The notes under the pieces were generated by a model. The model was not told where the DNA came from. It ran no database searches and saw only the letters and a list, made by a program, of their open reading frames with translations. This document shows, piece by piece, positions 20,361-31,882 of a stretch of 64,000 bases of DNA. Origin of the DNA: Dactylonectria macrodidyma (Eukaryota > Ascomycota > Sordariomycetes > Hypocreales > Nectriaceae); assembly GCA_020744425.1 (NCBI GenBank), contig JAGMUV010000002.1, positions 2,958,501 through 3,022,500 of the forward strand, read 5' to 3'. The position numbers were made by a program, and so were the translations under genes. Each line of letters opens with the position of its first letter. The stretch's first letter is position 1.

Positions 20361-22297
20361 TTTGGGCGATTTCTGGTGAGCGGTTGAGAAGAAGTGGTTG
20401 GTGATGGAGGCAGAAGGGCGAACGCGATGAAGCTCCAGCGGCGGGGAGCTTGCTCGGCGATATGGCGGGGTCTTAGGAGGTGGCGGGGTACTAGGACGCT
20501 TGTCGGTATGAAAATACCACGACAGCTCTTCCAGCTCACGAATTGGCCACGATAATACCCAGTAGCACAGAAAATGGGTAGCTGGAAGCGGTAGATACTA
20601 GGTAGCAAAGGGGAGAGGGAGCGCAGCTTAGAGAAGAGAGAAGGGGAGGAGGGGGAGAGCAGGCGGGCGAGGGGATTTTGTAGGACGGACCCTGAGCTCA
20701 GTCCCGTTGCTCTCGGTGACACACCCGGGGGGCCGGGGAAAGGAGCTACCCACAGTACTTTGTACGAAGTACGTACCTTGTCACGGATGCGAGGTGCCCC
20801 AGTCTCAGATGGACGGGTTGGAACTGTAGGGGCCGAAAGCGCAAAGTACCTTGGCTTGGGCAGTCCCAGTAAGAAGGATGCCGCTAGTAGAGCGGTTAAC
20901 CGTGCCTCTTGCGTGTTGCGGAGCTGGCGCGGACCTAAAAGGTATGCCTCAAGCGTGCCGCCTCTCTACCTAGTATTGCTCACTGATGGAGAGGAAGAAG
21001 GAAAAAAACATCCTTGACGGCTACACCCACTAAGAGGTAAGGTGCTAAGTTGCATGTGAGTAGTAAGAATTTGAGAGCTGCCCGTGGTGGTGGGACGGCT
21101 CTTGGCTCTCCTACTTTAGGTACCCCCTCCCTAAGGTACCTTAGGTATGGTTTGTGGTACAACGAACCACAGGCATCTCGTCCCAAAGGAGCCCTTGTGA
21201 CGGACTTCCGTTGCGACTTCTACAGCCAAGGGGGGGTGTTCATCTGAGCTTCTACGGATCTATGGAAATCTCCTGGCGATGGAAGCTCGACCGGGCCGGC
21301 CTGTGCTGCTTGCTGCAGCATCGGACTTCTGCAGGCGAGAGAAGCAACAGCAATGAGCCGGGGGGCAGCCCAGAGGCATGGTGGCGGGTGGTGCAGCCCG
21401 TGCCGCCACAAGAAGCATACCTACCTGCCTACTAATCTACCAACCTACCTATTACCTACCTCAGACTACCTACATACCTACCCTAACTACCTGGACTCGA
21501 CTGCCGCGCCTCGCCCGGGAACAGCTAAAAATGACACAAACATGTGGTCGGACCTGGAGACATGGAGACGTGGGGAGACGAATGACAAGGGGGGCGTGTG
21601 AGAAGTAAAAAAAAAAAAAATTGCTGCTCACAGCAACCTAGAGGTGTGTGTGTCGGATAATGTGGTTGCGGTCACCAGGTCCGGCCGGGGCGGGATGAGA
21701 TGGGATAGGACCAGGAGGGACACGGGAGGGGGGGGGGGGGGGGGGGAATAGGAAGGATAAAACGAGAGATGCCGTTATCGATCCGCCATGGCCATGGGCG
21801 TGAGGGCGTGTGTAATATCATGTCAATTGGCCGACTGGCTGAAATGGCTAGGAAGGGCTGGGCGAAACTACACATGTAGGGTGTTGGCAAGAGATTGGAG
21901 GAAACCAGTGAGGCAAGGAGGGTATGGGAAAATGGGGGACGGTCATCTCGGCCTTGTTTGCGACGAGAAAAGCGCCCTTGACGCAACTCATGAGACACAA
22001 TGCTTTTGCTCACAGGTAGCCATTGGCCAATCAGCGGTCCTTGATAGTCCCGTCGTCGGCCATTGCCCCTCCATGGCTTGTTTCTTTTGTCTCGTCTCAA
22101 CCATCGACAACCCTCTTGGCCGCACTATGCCCCCATGGATTTCTCGTTAATAATAAGTCTTGTTGAGTCTTTTCTCTCGTCTATTTAGCCCGTCACCGAA
22201 CACCGAGCACTGACCGACGATATGATGATACGGCGCGCATTCGATGAGATGATGGTGTGTGTCCGACCGAATGACCTGTGACTGTTGAAAAAAATTT
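20361..22297. other. Upstream region of pyruvate carboxylase, low-complexity intergenic DNA
   Basis: No supported gene. It contains the CT-rich (on the minus strand) leader of the carboxylase, a nested palindromic run GTACGAAGTACGTACC near 20763, CCTAAGGTACCTTAGG near 21129, a TACC-rich microsatellite at about 21416-21490, a poly-A run near 21607-21620 and a 19-base poly-G run at 21728-21746. Confidence 0.5.
21728..21746 (+). repeat. Poly-G tract (19 bases)
   Basis: Uninterrupted run of 19 G after CACGGGA. One of several long G or C tracts in intergenic DNA of this window. Confidence 0.9.
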
Positions 22298-22374
22298 CTC
22301 TCCTCCTCCTCCTCCTCCTCCCTCTCCTCCTCCTCCTCCTCCTCCCTCTCCTCCTCCTCCTTCTCCTCCTCCTC
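22298..22374 (+). repeat. (TCC)n microsatellite with higher-order 24-bp unit
   Basis: Trinucleotide CTC/TCC repeats are broken at intervals by CCCTCTCC, giving a longer period. The long open frames on either strand here (Leu-rich or Arg/Glu-rich) are products of the repeat and not genes. Confidence 0.9.
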
Positions 22375-22429
22375 AACAATCCTTGGTTCGTATTTTTCGT
22401 CCACGTAGGCCAACATCACCCTACCGCAC

Positions 22430-22510
22430 CACGCTTTACCTCTAGAGGTTGTCTGTACCGCACTTTGCCTCTAGAGGTTGTCCGCAACCACACCTTACCT
22501 CTAGAGGTTG
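22430..22510 (+). repeat. Three tandem copies of a unit with palindrome CCTCTAGAGG
   Basis: CCTCTAGAGG occurs at 22439-22448, 22468-22477 and 22498-22507, each followed by TTGT and preceded by a (T)TTACC or TTGCC context, with periods of 29 and 30 bp. A fourth copy lies at 24731-24740 in a TTAACCTCTAGAGGA context. The conserved core with diverged spacers suggests a binding site array or a minisatellite. Confidence 0.8.
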
Positions 22511-25500
22511 TACGTCCCACACGCCTGACGCCGGCGTTGCGGCCACAGCCTGTGGTTTCGCCATGGCTTGCCACGCCCATGCCATGGACAAAGGGAAGGC
22601 CAGTCGAGGATCCACGTTTGCATCGCCTTGGCCAGTTCCTTAATGCCGAGGATGTACTGTCCTGTACATTACCATTGTGCTTGGACCAAGACCAACAAGT
22701 CCCCTGGTGTGTTCGACCCTGGGCGATTGCCCTCGTCCCTAGATCCCTGTCCCGCAGCTCTCCCACACACAGAGCCTCAGCAGCGTGTGCTGCCGACGCG
22801 TGCATCTTGCAGTATCTCGGGACTGTGCCATGGGCCTTGCCTTGCCTTGCTTCGATTACCACGTACCAACGATGCCCGGCAGGTCCCCCAGGCACACACC
22901 GCAAACGCCAGCCGCCGTGTCAGGTCCGGTCGACCTATTTCCGTCGAGGCGAGCGAGCACACCCTCTCTCTAGAGTGAGCCACCACCAATGCCAATACGT
23001 ATTCCCAGCTTCACAGCTCGAGCTCCGAGCTCCAGATCCGAGTCCCCAGCTCGGTGGGCGAGTGCGGGGTGCAGATACTCTCGTTCCCTCATGATTCATC
23101 CAACAGGGCGAGCATCCATACGCGCGGCTCGCCGCTCGCCGGCTCTCCATCAACACCACCACCGCCTTCTTTGCACATAAAACATGCGAGAGATACCAAG
23201 AATAACGACGGGGGGATGCACCACCACCCCGTAGCCTACCTAGGGACAGAGAAAGACCCGGCCCGCCCACCATGGATCGTGAAGACCTACTATAGCCGAT
23301 GATGCTGCAATAAAAAAAAGCCATCATGGGGCTCGGTGACTTCCCGTCAATCGCAAACGAAATGACCCGAGGCTGAGTCTGTCGCTCTCGCAGGCTCGCC
23401 TGGATGATCCCCATCCCACATCCACCTTTGGCGGCGTTTTGGCCCCTCATTCCCGCCCACATGAAGGCATTGTTTATTCCCACGAGAAACCCCACCCCCA
23501 CGGAGGTCGAAGACCGGCCGCCCAGAGTCGTTATTACATGTCCAAAGGTTGCCAGGTCCATATCCAGGTCCATGTCAAGGTCCATGTTCCAAGGTCCCTT
23601 GTCGACGTCTACCGGGACATTCACGGGACCGCTTCATATCATTCCTCCTGATGATCCTCACGGAGCTCTCTCTATCCTGCATCTTCCCTCCCCTCCCCTC
23701 CCCTCCCCCAAAGCCCACCCCCCCTCCCGTGTCCCGTGTCCCGTGTCACCTCTCAAAGTCTGGTGTCTGGACTCCCCTCATCCGCTTAAACGGCCACCGT
23801 GCCGTCCACCGTCCACGTCGGCGTCTACCTCTGCCCTCCACCTCCATCAGCGAGACGGGGCGGGATGGATGGGGGATCTACCCACGCCAGCCACTAACCC
23901 CGATTGCCTGAAGCATGCCCACCCCTATCTTCTTGTATCGACCAGCAGGTTGAGGCAGGACGGGATGGCTCACACCTGGCCCCGAAGATTCTTCCTCTGT
24001 GACAGAAGCCAGGCTGGCCATGTTGCAAATGGCAGCTAGCTCAATGACTAAATCGGCCATTCCATTGGTGCGCATTTCTCACCACCTCCCCTCCACCGGA
24101 TCACGGCCGCAGATGCGACCGACTTTGGCTCCCACCGCGGGCAAGCAATCTCTTTGTGTTTTTTTCCTCTAAGGAAGTCTACGCCGGCCTCTTCTCCGGC
24201 GCCCAGTGCTCCGGCGCCGCCTACGTAGTAGTGAGAGCGGTCTCAGCTCCGACGTCGGCTCGGTGTACGGTGTACCCCAACTTTTGAGAATCTGTGACGT
24301 TATGATTAAAAAGGGAATAATGAAAATTTAGACCATCCTGACCGATTGGATAACGAGGCATGGCGTAGGTAGGGCTGAGGAATACCGAAGAAGGCATCTC
24401 ATCGAGGTCCCTCATGTCCCTGGGCTTGTCACAATGCCGGGAACCGCGCGAGCACCCAGGCACCCGATCCCCCTCAAACTCTCGCTTCCCACTCCCTGTA
24501 GTCGCTCGCATCTCCGGAGGCCGGGAAGTGGCATCTCGATACCCATGGAGTTTGTTTCTCACTCTCTCAAAAATGCCAGCGCCGTCCCCCTGTGCGACGA
24601 CTGCGCCAGCCTGCAATACAGCCAGCCAGGCGGGTTAGCTTGCCGGCCCAGCATCGACGGCCGCCTTGAGACATTTTTCTTATCTCGGCCGGAGTTCAGC
24701 GACATCATGGCTTCTGCTCCTCCCCCTTAACCTCTAGAGGACGAGTGCCGTGACGTGCTGCAGATGGCGCGCATCATGTGGGAATTGAGCCAGGGCGGGG
24801 ACGCAATAATGCGCGACTACATCTGCGAAGGGGCGGCTAACCAAGGATACAAGCGGATGCGGCAATGCAGAGTAAATAATTCTGGCTTTACTCCCCTTGC
24901 GTATCATCTCTTTCGGACGCCGTCATGGAGGGCACACCAAACAGCTCGCTCATTCTCCAAGCCACCCACCCTTCTTGCACCCTTCTTGCACCCTTCTTGC
25001 ACCCTTCTTGAACATCAGAGACAGCATGATTGGTCAGTGGCTGCGCCGTCGAATGTGACCTCACGGCTGGCTGGTTTCGCGCCCCCTGCCAATATCTGCA
25101 AATGGCCACAGAGAACAGCCGCCCAGGGCAAGATCTGGGCCCCCAGCCGGACCCACATAAGCCAGATCTCCGCCATCCCGAGATTCTCGCACGTCGCAAT
25201 GCTTTGTTGGCCTGTCTGCCTGCTATGCTTACCAGGTAGACTTGGTACCTAGGTAGGCATGATACCCTGCGCGCTGTTGGTCCGGGCTTGATATATATCG
25301 GGCCCCTCTAAACCGCGATGGTGGGGTATTGTGTCACGTATGATACGTGCCACAACCATATGTGATGGCAATGGCGGCAATGCTTGATGCACCACTAGCA
25401 ACTATTCAACCGGGCTCATTGGTGACGGTCCGTTCATGTCGAACAAGTCTGGTCTTCTTTGAGGGGGTTTTATGCTTCGCCCTCACTCGCCTCATAGCAC

Positions 25501-25801
25501 GTCCTAGGGAGGCGGTTCGGCAGGCGATTCTCTAATGTGATAGATTTCTCTAGAACCCAAAAAATGGCAACCCGTTCCTTTGCACACCTGGGGGGCCGGG
25601 AACTGCAGGTACCCAGGCCATGGTGCAATCTAGATGGGCACGGAGGCCATCTCGCAGCTGCATATAGCGCCGGTGCGTTGCTGTATTGGTCACGCGCACT
25701 CTCCGAACCCCGAGCTCAAGCCCGAGACGCCCCAATTATCAATGACCGCCCCCAACACACTTGACGTTTTCCCGCGCTCCCGTCCGGCTGGCCCAACCCA
25801 T
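22511..25801. other. Intergenic DNA without supported genes
   Basis: Several open frames of 100-210 codons occur but are rich in Pro/Ser/Arg/His, overlap each other on both strands and show no conserved motif or splice pattern. Small repeats include CCCTTCTTGCA units at about 24980-25015, (CCCGTGT)n-like at about 23730-23745, and TACGTAGTAG at 24222-24231. TACCTAGGTAGG near 25247 is a motif recurring in this window. Confidence 0.5.
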
Positions 25802-26519
25802 CTATTTGCTGGCCGCGCTCTCAATCTTCTCGATCTTGCCCTTAACCGCCTCCGCGGCTTGGGCCATGGACTCCTTTCCGCCCCAGTAGTGGTAGTTGAG
25901 GTATCGGTATCCTTGGGTGAGTTGCGCGCCCTCGTTGATGAAGTGGCAGGCGAAGAGGAGGTAGTTACGGGGAGAAACAGCCAGCGAATAACGCATAAAG
26001 GTCGCGGCGTAGATGATCAGCGCACCAGTCATCTGTCCGGAGATCCTGCAAAACCGGTGAGTCAGCAACGGGTTTCCTAGCTGCAGCTTTTGGAGATATC
26101 TTACTTCTCAGGGCTCTTTTGAGTGTCCAAAATAGCGGCGATGGGGATACCGAAGTTGGAAGCAGGGCCCCAGAAGTCTAGCAGAGTCCAACGTCAGTTT
26201 GTATCCTTTCGGTGTTTGAAGCACCGAACCGCGGTGTCGAGAAGCATCACGGCTCCGTCGGGTGTTCGCCGGCCGCCCTCCGCCGGGTAGTTGACACGAG
26301 CAACAGGTCAGATCGCACGTTGAGATCGTATTCCGAGCATATGCCTTATCAGGCTTCGGTCGGTGCCGTCATGCTGGTTGTCGAGGGGTGGTCGGCGGAC
26401 ACATCGGAGGGGGGACAAAATGGGCACTGCAAAGGGGTAGACGTACGGGTTGAGCAGAAATAGTCAGAGACCGGGTTCGACCGGATCTTGGCGTTGATTG
26501 CCTTCACGAGTGCAGCCAT
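25802..26519 (-). CDS. mpc1: Mitochondrial pyruvate carrier subunit MPC1
   Basis: Three exons, 26519-26447, 26177-26105 and 26045-25802, phase-consistent, encode 129 residues; yeast Mpc1 is 130. The signature THFWGPASNFGIPIAAI spans the first junction. KISGQMTGALIIYAATFMRY spans the second, followed by the second membrane helix region SPRNYLLFACHFINEGAQL and the QGYRYLNYHYWG end. MPC1 pairs with an MPC2-type subunit in the inner mitochondrial membrane to import pyruvate; the partner gene is not in this window. It lies about 5.4 kb upstream of the pyruvate carboxylase start on the same strand, which is probably coincidental. Confidence 0.96.
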
Positions 26520-27826
26520 CTTGGAGGATCTTGAACCGTCGCTTGGTCGTTCGTGGTGTCGTTGAGGATATGGTTGCAGCCCGGAACGCAGCCAAATTCA
26601 ACGTCGCGCCGAAAATTGGAGGCGGCGATGTTGAGACGTCACGTGCTATGACTTTTTTGCTACAAACTCCCCCCAACGCTTGAGACACTCGCGCAATACA
26701 ACCTCCGGTCTCGCTCACCTTAATAAACCATGTCAAATGCGAGATACTGAGACCAATTTGTGATAACATTTTGCCCTTGTCAGGAAATCGTTCCTTGCCT
26801 CACCGAAGGTCAGCATTGGGGTGGCCTGGAACACAGCCGCACCACTACCCCATGTTGCCTGTGTCGTCGACAAGGCAATGAATGGAGAAGAGCTGTCTGG
26901 CGCCGCGCATGCTACTGCTGCACCGACGGTCCGGGTGTTGGGCAATTCAGTGCACGAAGGCTGAAGCTCCGGAAGCTGACCCCCAAACTCGTGACATCAC
27001 GGCGTATTCTCGTGACTTTCTCGGGTTGTTTAGCTAATTGTATGCAGCTCTACTTGTCTGGGGCCCCGGCTCAAAGGTGACCAGCTGGGTGTGTTAATCC
27101 CGAACCGTCCAAGGTTGGGCTGGGGCATCCATCGCTGGTGTGTTACGAATACAGCTCCTCGATCCTAATTGACATGTCCAAAGATAATATCGGCACCCCA
27201 GACCGCCATCTCTCCGCTGCTCCGGGGAAGGGACAGCGAGATCCACCAGAATAAGACACGGCCCCAAGCTCCGACGCCCGCATCGCCACTAGTCAGGGCG
27301 AATGACCGAAGTGTTGGACCGGGGGATGGATGGGTTGATGGTGAACCACATCCCGAGCGGGTTTTCGGAGGTGGGAAACCAGTCCCGGCCTCTCCCGAAG
27401 ACTCCATTATCCGGGCGCTTGTCTTCGGGATGGCTTGCCGTCCTGTTATTCCTCCCTTGATGATCAACGCCGTTGTACCGAGGCTGCATACAAAAGCGCC
27501 GTTCTGGACATGTAGTTCCATCGGCATCCTGTGACCTGTTTCTGGGTTCACCGAGCCTGCCCGGTTACGCCGTCCTTGAATGTCTACCTCGGCCATGTCT
27601 TTGACCGGGGCATCATACGGCGAAACTTTCGATTGTATTACCTCCCGAGACAGGAGTTGAGCGGCTGCAAGTACATCAGGTAGCCACTCAAGTCCGGTTG
27701 TTGCGTGGCTGCCGAACCATGATTGCGCGTCCAATCTTCAGAGCTCGCAGTTAGTCAATGGTCAACAAGCTCGGCAATTGTCCTTTTCTATCCATGGCGA
27801 AATCGGGCGCGGTTCTTCTGTCATTT
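26520..27826. other. Intergenic; one weak minus-strand frame
   Basis: The upstream region of MPC1. A 189-codon minus-strand frame at 27165-27734 contains protein-like stretches (SHATTGLEWLPDVLAAAQLL) but has no recognised domain, no splice support and a Ser/Pro-rich, repetitive second half. It lies just downstream of the PGAP4-like gene on the same strand and may be a decayed gene or 3' untranslated DNA. Confidence 0.35.
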
Positions 27827-29089
27827 TCATTTCCATGGCCCCCTCTCGAAGCTAAAGTTCCAGGTCGTCTTAAGATACCCTTGGTCAGACGAGCCTCGAA
27901 TGCCAATGTGTTGCAGCACGCTGGGAACCATAACCCATTTCTTCAAGCCATCCCGGTCAGCAACCATGTCAATGAAGGAGTCTCCAGCCAGAGTGTGTGG
28001 TGGCTCTCTCAGGCTTTGCTCCAAGACGGCGAGGTTTCGATGTGGCATCGCAAGGCCCTGCGCACAGCATCCGTATCGGGGCATCTCATGGACGCCGACT
28101 CGATACGGACTAACCAGGAGTCTTCCTGCCATGAAGTACAGTATGATATATGCGGCTACCCAAAATGTTGTGTTGATGATCAAAATCATGTTAGCCTTGA
28201 TGAGGTCTGTCGCCTTCAGTTGTCGCAGTGCAGGTGCTCTCCATCGTAGGCAGAGGATCACGCCCATCACTGCAGAGTAGACCAAGATACTCTTTCCCAA
28301 ATAAACAGGCCACTCCTCTGAGTTCCAGCCCAAGTAAGTCTCTGTATAAAACAAGCGGAGATAGAGCCAATCGTGCCCCTTTGTGGTTTGCGCCTCCACG
28401 CTGTCGATTGATGCCGTCAGTCGTTTAAACCAGTCTCTTGAGGCAATCACATCGTCTTCCACCAGGACAAAATAGTCGGATCCTTGCTTTTGGCATGCTG
28501 CCATCAGGTTCGCATAATCGAACTGTACGCGCTTGTTCCGGGGGTCTTCGAAAACCCAACGCAGCGATGCATTGGTAATAGGCTGGTATCCGTCTTTAAC
28601 TGAAGACTTGTCATCGCCGTAGACGAAAACTTCATCCGCAATGTTGCGCAGCCAAGCTTCTCCGTAGGCCGGGTTGTTTTGCGGGATGTCGTCTGCTAGG
28701 AGGACCTTTAGGTTGACTCGTCGCCGCTCCTCAGGGCTCAGGCCGTCCACCAGCGACCCAATAGTCTTCCCGACGAACTGCTCCCTATCGCGGCGGACAC
28801 TCGGGATTCCAATGCAGACGCTGAGCCCTTCCGGAGTCTGGGTACCGTCGTAGCCAGTATCTTTGCCCAAGTAGGCCCAGGGTTGAGATGCGGTTGCTGG
28901 AGTCGATGCCGCTTTGGTAAGGAACTCGGCGGACTCGGATTCGCGGACGGCGGAGTAGAACGGGGCGTAGGCGCGGGTCGGGTCGTAGAAGAATGACGAG
29001 GGATCGTGAAACGAATTGATTTGGCAGTATCGGAACAAGAGGAGCCAGGTGACTGCCAGTGCTAGATTGGCTACCACGGGTGGCTTCAT
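27827..29089 (-). CDS. PGAP4/TMEM246-like GPI-glycan glycosyltransferase homologue
   Basis: Single-exon gene of 420 residues. A signal-anchor helix (about 6-20) is followed by a lumenal GT-A-type catalytic region: SVCIGIPSVRRD at about 90, FDYANLMAAC at about 190 and the acidic metal-binding motif LVEDDV with EDD at 211-213. After LYLRLFYTE (about 242-250) two further membrane helices occur (about 266-282 and 300-322), and then the fold resumes with the end motif VLQHIGIRGSS. A transmembrane hairpin inserted into a GT-A domain is the diagnostic layout of mammalian PGAP4 (TMEM246), the Golgi enzyme that adds GalNAc to the GPI core. The sugar used by a fungal homologue is not established by sequence. 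The ATG is the first in frame and directly precedes the anchor helix. Confidence 0.75.
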   Translation of the reverse strand: MKPPVVANLALAVTWLLLFRYCQINSFHDPSSFFYDPTRAYAPFYSAVRESESAEFLTKAASTPATASQPWAYLGKDTGYDGTQTPEGLSVCIGIPSVRRDREQFVGKTIGSLVDGLSPEERRRVNLKVLLADDIPQNNPAYGEAWLRNIADEVFVYGDDKSSVKDGYQPITNASLRWVFEDPRNKRVQFDYANLMAACQKQGSDYFVLVEDDVIASRDWFKRLTASIDSVEAQTTKGHDWLYLRLFYTETYLGWNSEEWPVYLGKSILVYSAVMGVILCLRWRAPALRQLKATDLIKANMILIINTTFWVAAYIILYFMAGRLLVSPYRVGVHEMPRYGCCAQGLAMPHRNLAVLEQSLREPPHTLAGDSFIDMVADRDGLKKWVMVPSVLQHIGIRGSSDQGYLKTTWNFSFERGPWK

Positions 29090-31780
29090 ATTGAAAAAGG
29101 TATTAGGTATTGGAGGGCGAATGAGCAGGTCGAGGCGATGCGCTACATAGCAAAGTAGATTGCTTCAACACCACCCAGTTAGTCGGTATTAGCTACAATG
29201 GGATTGAACAGAGTCAAAAAAAAAAAAATGCAAGACAGGTTTATTGACGCTGAAGATGTCTCGGGTTAGTGCTAAAAACAGAGCAGAGACGCCTGATGAT
29301 GGGCGGCGGGGAGCCGGGGACAGGCTGACAGGACCATGACAGCGGTGGCAAGCCACCAAAATCCAAAACAAAATGTCTCCTGAATTGCACTTCTCGGCAG
29401 ACCTTCTAGGCTTTGTGGCCCCCTCTCTGGGGTTGGCCGTCATAGGGCGTGAGGCTGAGCCACCATGTGGAGCGAGTCAGTGCTTTAGCTCAGCGCGTTT
29501 CGTCAGGGGATGGCGGGTGGAGTTGCATTGCTACAGTGCATCACAGCCTGGGGAAGCATCCGGGCGACATGGAAGAGATGGAAGAAACAAAGTGACAGCG
29601 CACAAGGATAGGTCTCTATGTGACCTGCTGGGCTGTGAAACAAAATCTACAAGTCGCCCCCTACGAAGTAAAGTGGTTTTCTAAGGACTCTAAAGGCCAG
29701 CGTCGTCTCCGTCAAATCTTCTCAGGCCTAGTTCGTATTAGCCCCGTAATCACGAAGATCGCGGCCGACGCCTGTCGAAATAGGAGATGAGCCAGCAGAT
29801 GACCAGTCGCTACGGATAATGCAGTGAAGCTGTCTCCTTTTAGTTCATACTAATGTTTCAATATTCCATTTGCGTATCCTATTTATTAGCCGTCATCATC
29901 ATGACAATGTCGCGTATTATCACCTACGTATTCTAATCAGGCATCACAAGGGACCTCGGGGCCACGGCAGCAAATCAATGCCCTGAACCGCCCTGCATTC
30001 AGCCCTGTCCATTGGCCAGCAAAAGCCCAACAAGGGTCTAAAATTAGAGTTAAGGGATCCGCAAACGCAAACGAAATGTGCATCTTTCAACTTACGAGAG
30101 GCAGCGTAGGAAGCTTCAACATGCCTTGCTAATGTGCGTGCAAGGCGCAAAGTGCAAAGCGAGCGCCGGACGGAGTTGTCAATATAACACCAAGAAATTC
30201 CTTTGAAGACAGTTCCTAAGGGATCAACTCCACTCATCGCGGACCCCTCCAAGTGGTTTCACTGCCATGTTGCAAAGCGCTGTGGCTGAAACTAGCACCT
30301 TGGCATGGACCCGTGGCGTCTTGTGGCTGGGCCGAAGTGAACACTTTCGGCACATCGCACATGCTCCAGTCTTTCCAATGGACAGTTCTAATAGCGAGAT
30401 CAAAGACTTGACTCTGTGCCGGTATATGTGCATCTTAGTTTATGGTAATATGATTGCTAGTTTAGAGCATTATGTTTAATAACTTATAATTTATTCATCC
30501 AATTCAATTCTTGCTTTGTACACGATGCCTCAAAAAAGCCCATATCCGTCGCGAGGGTGAATGTAAGTGCCTATGGGCACGACTGCCATCATGCTCCTCG
30601 GCAAGAGACGGCCCAAGAATATGATGCAGTACAGTAGCTGTTGGGTTCTCTGGGGTCTGTTTAGAACAAACCCCCAAGATCGCGGCTACAGTGCCGTTGC
30701 GGATGCGCCCCCGAGTATCGAGATCAAGCGTAATGCGGGGCGTAGAAGCTAAGTGTCGCTAGCCGCTTAGAGGCAACAGCGGCTATTGCACCTAGCATCT
30801 AGTAAGTGTGTTCAGCGCGAGATTCGGAAGGTGAACGTGATCTTCGGAGTCGAAGCCCGAGATCAGCCCGAGATCTCGTCTCGGAGCAGTAGGCTCGGGG
30901 CAATGGTCTCTGGTTGACGCCTTGAGGGCGTATGATTTGGCACCGACCTCGGTCGTTCTGTATCAAATCCAATACGTAGTCACCTCTGCTCTTATGTTAC
31001 TAAAGACACCCTCGGCGAAGTTTCTAATGGAGTGGTTTGATCGGTAGGTTGAGCAAGCCCGTTGTCTTTTGGAGCCGGCGAAGGAAATACCTAGACATGG
31101 GTCAGGAACATCTCCACTGCTATTATAGATCTAGTTTCATCAATGTAACCACGTTTGCTCTTCGAGAATCAACTCAGTCATCCGACTAGTTGTTGGCCAA
31201 GAGAAGGACTTTCAGACTTCAGCATGTTACGTCATTTACATCCGCCACTATAAAGCAGATGGAATTTCGAAAGCAAAGCCAACGATTTCATTCACTGATA
31301 TCTACAGTGATTCACAGCTAGCCAGTGCTTTCTTTCTACCAACCTGGGCCTCAACGACCGGCAGCCAATAAGGAACCATTTCACCGAAAGCAACCGCATA
31401 CCATCCTTTTCTTCTTTTCTACTCGACTTTCCAACGCACAACTCACCTTGTTCTTGCAACACCAGAAACACAATTGAGTCAGTATACAACTTCATTCACA
31501 TTTTCTATCGACTTGCTGGCCCGTGAAACTATACAAGCAACGCGCCCGAACCGTCAGCGACGTAACCCTTACCTTCTGCATCTCTCTCATCCTCTCTCTC
31601 TTCTGCTCACGGATCCTACCGCACCTATACATCGCTAACGCAACAAACTAGCAGCGACTTCTTGATCTTCCATCACACAACTTCATCGCCACGTTCTTCG
31701 CGAACCTGACAACACGTTCCACGCCACCAAACCCAACGAACAGTCTCGAGTTCCCATCCATCACCAACTTCAACGCAATC
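29090..31780. other. Intergenic with possible decayed sequence and a promoter at the right end
   Basis: No convincing gene. Overlapping minus-strand frames at 29944-30433 have some protein-like sequence but switch frame. Near the right end a TATA-like CTATAAAGC (about 31250) precedes about 500 bp of AC/CT-rich leader ending at an ATG in good context (31781), apparently the promoter and 5' leader of the damaged coiled-coil gene. Confidence 0.45.
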
Positions 31781-31882
31781 ATGTCCGACAACGACAGTGG
31801 CAACCCAGTCCTCGACCCTGCGGGCGCCAACTTGCATGGTCTACAAGAGCGAATCACGGTTTAGAAAGCCGCCTCTCAGCTC

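Noticed and set aside
22430..22510. Short spaced repeats considered as a CRISPR-like array
   Set aside because: Only three copies with a 10-bp core in a eukaryotic genome; spacing and length do not fit CRISPR.
22285..23094. 269-codon plus-strand frame and overlapping minus-strand frames
   Set aside because: Starts inside the (TCC)n microsatellite, and the rest is low-complexity with no domain or splice support.
24020..24090. Possible tRNA A-box (TAGCTCAATGA)
   Set aside because: No B-box at the right distance and no acceptor pairing.
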